DNA of 64,000 nt. Origin: Pelargonium tetragonum. Taxonomy: Eukaryota > Streptophyta > Magnoliopsida > Geraniales > Geraniaceae. The notes below the pieces were generated by a model. That model made no database searches. It was not told the origin of the DNA and was given only the letters and a program-made list of their open reading frames with translations. The DNA is taken from the NCBI GenBank assembly GCA_036897445.1, contig JAYMTL010000103.1, positions 1 through 64,000 of the forward strand. The letters run 5' to 3'. Below are positions 61,201-64,000 of this stretch, in pieces. The translations under genes were made by a program, and so were the position numbers. Within the stretch, counting starts at the first letter, position 1. Every line of letters starts with the position of its first letter.

Positions 61201-64000
61201 CTCTGTAGTTACCGAAAGTACTAAAGTTCTTGTTTTGTGTATTACCTTAGTTTGAGTCTAGGATTTCTAGTTCTTGTACTGTTAGGGAGGGACGACCTTG
61301 ACTGACCGCTATGCTCTCTGCTTCTTTATTTTCCCTCTTATCTTAGAAGTTATAAGTGAGAAAAATCTGGGTCAGATGTATTCAATGAAAGGTTTCCTGC
61401 CTCTGATTTACCGATCTAGGATCTAGCTAACAAGTAGTGAGTCTCTTTCAAAAAAGCAGATATAAAAGAATACAAGACTTAGTTCACATAAGCAATAAAA
61501 TGAATAGGTACCCAAACTAGGGTCTTCTGGGTAGTAACAGGGCCCTTTTGACTTTCATGCCCAACCGGGTTTTCTTAGCTGTTACTGGAAATTCCTTGGT
61601 TAAGTAGTTGCTCTTATGGGTTCTATGGGTTTACAATTCTCCATAATCATAATAAAGAAAGGTTTAGTTTTGTCTTTTGAGGCTTGATGGATTCTTCTAA
61701 TTCTTCAAGAGATAGTTTAGGAATTTTGTAGTATTTGTATTTATAGGGTAGGAGTTCTAGTATGTATTAGAAAAGAAAGTACTTGTCAAACCGGATTTCT
61801 CTCTTAAGCTCTACTAAGCCCTTTGAAAATAATAAAGAAAAAGGACGCTAATTCGGTCAAACGGAGAAACAAAACAAACACCTTACTTAAAAACTCAACA
61901 TGAGCGCCATTCTAGATATAAACATAAGCAAGGTTCGATCTAATCCCTAAACATTTTTGATTAGCTTTATTGAAAATTGGTTAAGGGGTTGCTTTGAAAG
62001 TCCGTTCCTTCGTTTCAATTAGAATTAGTAAACCTAAGCTAAAGTAGGAGAATGAAACAGTTTCTTTGCCAATATACAATAGAAACTCCTAAAGACCATA
62101 TACTATAACTTACTAGCTAGACACCTCAACTAAATGAGAATGACTTAACTGTGCTAAATAATAAAGAACCCTGAAAACCTTACTTTTAAAAAGCGCCTAA
62201 AGTCCTGCCAAGTAAAAAGCCCTTGTACTAAAAGCTACGGACACTTTACCTCTTTCTTCCCATTTCCCTTTTTAGTTCTAAAGGAGCTTGACTAAAGTTG
62301 TTAAGGCTGTCTGTTAACACTTACGGAAGCTGATTTATTTACTGATTTCCCTTTTGGTTAAACCTTTCCTTATAAAAGACCTTTAGCTAGAAAGTTATCT
62401 GTATCTTACTCTTGGGGGGGGGTCCTCTTAGCTATACTTGTACTTCCTTGTATTAGTCTGTCTGTATCTGTCAACCTTTCTTAAAAGCTAGACTGGTACT
62501 TCTTTATTCTGTAGCTTACTCCCTATAGTCTACTAGGAGTCTTTAAAGCTGCGTCTATACTGGCGTTGTCAAATGCCCGATAACAAAACCCTTTTTTGTA
62601 GCTTTTTATTCTAAACGGGATTTCAAGCGGATTCAGTAAATTTAGTAAGGAATAACCCTGATGTTATTGCTAGAACTTAGGCTTCTTTTTTTAATATACC
62701 CCCGCAGGGTTTGGTTTTTCTTGCACCAATGACCCATAAAACTTTCTGAAAAGCGAGCCCTTCTAGGGAAAAAGAAAGCAAATAGTTAATAAATTACTAG
62801 AAAAGTCTCCCTCAAAATTTACGCCAAAAGGGTTTTTATAAAAAAGAAGTCCGAGTACTGAAAAAGAAAAAATTCTATTATTATATATATGATTCACAAG
62901 AACTTTTGGTTGGGAGGGCTTTAACCTTAAATTCCAGGCCTACCGTCTCACCTTTTAGTACTTTTATACCTTAGCTCTGCTACATAAAGATAAATAAATA
63001 TTAGAGACTCTGAATACAAAAAGTAAAAGATGCGCCCTATCGAACTGTGTATGACCCGAAAAAGGAAAGGATTTTCAGCAACTTAGTTTAAACTTCGAAA
63101 AAGAAAAGCTCAGGCTTTTTTTTATATCCCTTACTCGGAAGACTTGGGACCTGGAATACGAGTATAAAACTCTAACTTTCTTTCTAAAAGTATATAACTA
63201 AAGGAATTCATATCTGAGAGTCCTCCAACAAGGTCTATGCTACTTCTTTGATATAAAGCAATTTATAAAGCATAACAATTATAAAGAGGGATAGTTAAGT
63301 TAAAAAGACTATATTACCCTTAAAACTTTGTGCTTACCTTGACTTAAGTTGGGTATATACTAAATTTAGATATTACTGAGTATTAAGTGGGGCCTTGAGT
63401 TTTACATATAAGGGATTTCTTAATGTTTAATATTCCAAAATCTTCCTAAGTAAGCATAGTACAAAAAAGGGCTACCAGACTATAGGAATAGCAGGAGGTA
63501 TAAACCGACCGATCTAAAACTAAATATGTATTGTTAAAGCACTCCATATTTTTTAAGTAAATACTTATAATTAGAGCTTCTGCGCGGGTATAAAATTTAG
63601 GGCTAGTGGCTCTTATGCTTTAAAAAAGATACTAGGGTTGACCCTATCGATAAAAATTCCCTATCAAAACTTTGATAAAAGCATGCCTACTTTTTTAGCA
63701 CTTTCTTTTATAGGCTCAAGGAACTTGGAGTAGTTTTAGATGAAGTATAATAGATACCTTTAAAAAGAGCCCACTGAGCTGCCAAGTCTAATAGAAAAGA
63801 AGACTCTAATTATTAAGATCTAGAGTAAATCCTTTTAATCGGCTATACAGTTACTACTAATAGTATATAAATATAAAAAGGAAAGGAGAGAGCTTACATA
63901 TAAATAGTATGAAAGCCTTTAAGATACAAGGTTACAAGGCTAAGCTATATAATCTTTATAAGTTTCCATATCCAGGATTCTAGAGGATATCTGTTCAAGC
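61201..64000. other. Gene-free interval to window end
   Basis: From 61.2 to about 62.55 kb the sequence is rich in CTAGCTT, CTTACTC and related words and has fewer palindromic motifs, resembling ordinary plant mitochondrial spacer. It holds a G9 run at 62414-62422. From 62.6 kb the motif-dense texture resumes. No gene is seen. Confidence 0.5.

Noticed and set aside
1-64000. CRISPR array, retrovirus-like element or intact DNA transposon
   Set aside because: The short motifs are not regularly spaced identical repeats, and no transposase-, integrase- or reverse-transcriptase-like frame is visible.

Overview
This window looks like a stretch of very large, gene-poor plant mitochondrial DNA, most likely from a seed plant. 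The evidence is one tRNA cluster at about 3.6-3.8 kb: a plastid-type tRNA-Asn(GUU) followed 52 bases later by a mitochondrial-type tRNA-Tyr(GUA) on the same strand. From general knowledge of angiosperm mitochondrial genomes, this pair is a familiar neighbourhood, often lying upstream of nad2 exons. No nad2 exon, other respiratory, ribosomal or cytochrome-maturation gene, rRNA or chloroplast protein gene could be recognised. No open frame exceeds about 100 codons in 64 kb and none resembles a known family. The DNA is AT-rich (well under 40% GC by eye), lower than usual for plant mitochondria. I cannot name the species.

Layout. 1-3.6 kb: gene-free. 3.6-3.8 kb: trnN-trnY; trnN folds fully, whereas trnY appears to lack the 5' side of its anticodon stem. 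3.8-9.6 kb: gene-free, with a minus-strand tRNA relic at 6.75 kb. 9.6-10.1 kb: a degraded tRNA-Asn-like sequence, then an island of denser, structured sequence that may be an intron remnant. 10-24 kb: gene-free, with a class-II-length tRNA-like element at 17.5 kb, a GC-rich hairpin island at 23.1 kb and a first copy of repeat family R at 24.0 kb. 24.5-36.2 kb: gene-free, with short tandem repeats and a tRNA relic at 31.0 kb. 36.2-37.9 kb: an island of different texture headed by a 16-bp perfect inverted repeat. 38-50 kb: gene-free, with tRNA-like pieces at 43.1 and 45.4 kb. 50-53 kb: a cluster of diverged copies of repeat family R. 53-64 kb: gene-free, with an inverted match to the R-flanking sequence at 61.2 kb.

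The most striking property is one no gene list captures. Nearly the whole window is peppered with a short, loosely conserved, palindrome-cored motif: an A-run, then GGRNYCC-like symmetry, then CTTGTA, CTAGTA or similar. It recurs about every 60-150 bases in both orientations and is thin in a few islands. This could be a hyper-dispersed mini-hairpin family, or a mutational or recombination footprint that inflated the genome.

Functionally, the only plausible products here are one or two tRNAs for mitochondrial translation. The rest appears to be non-coding expansion containing tRNA relics and old repeats. All observations are by eye, without database search or folding software.
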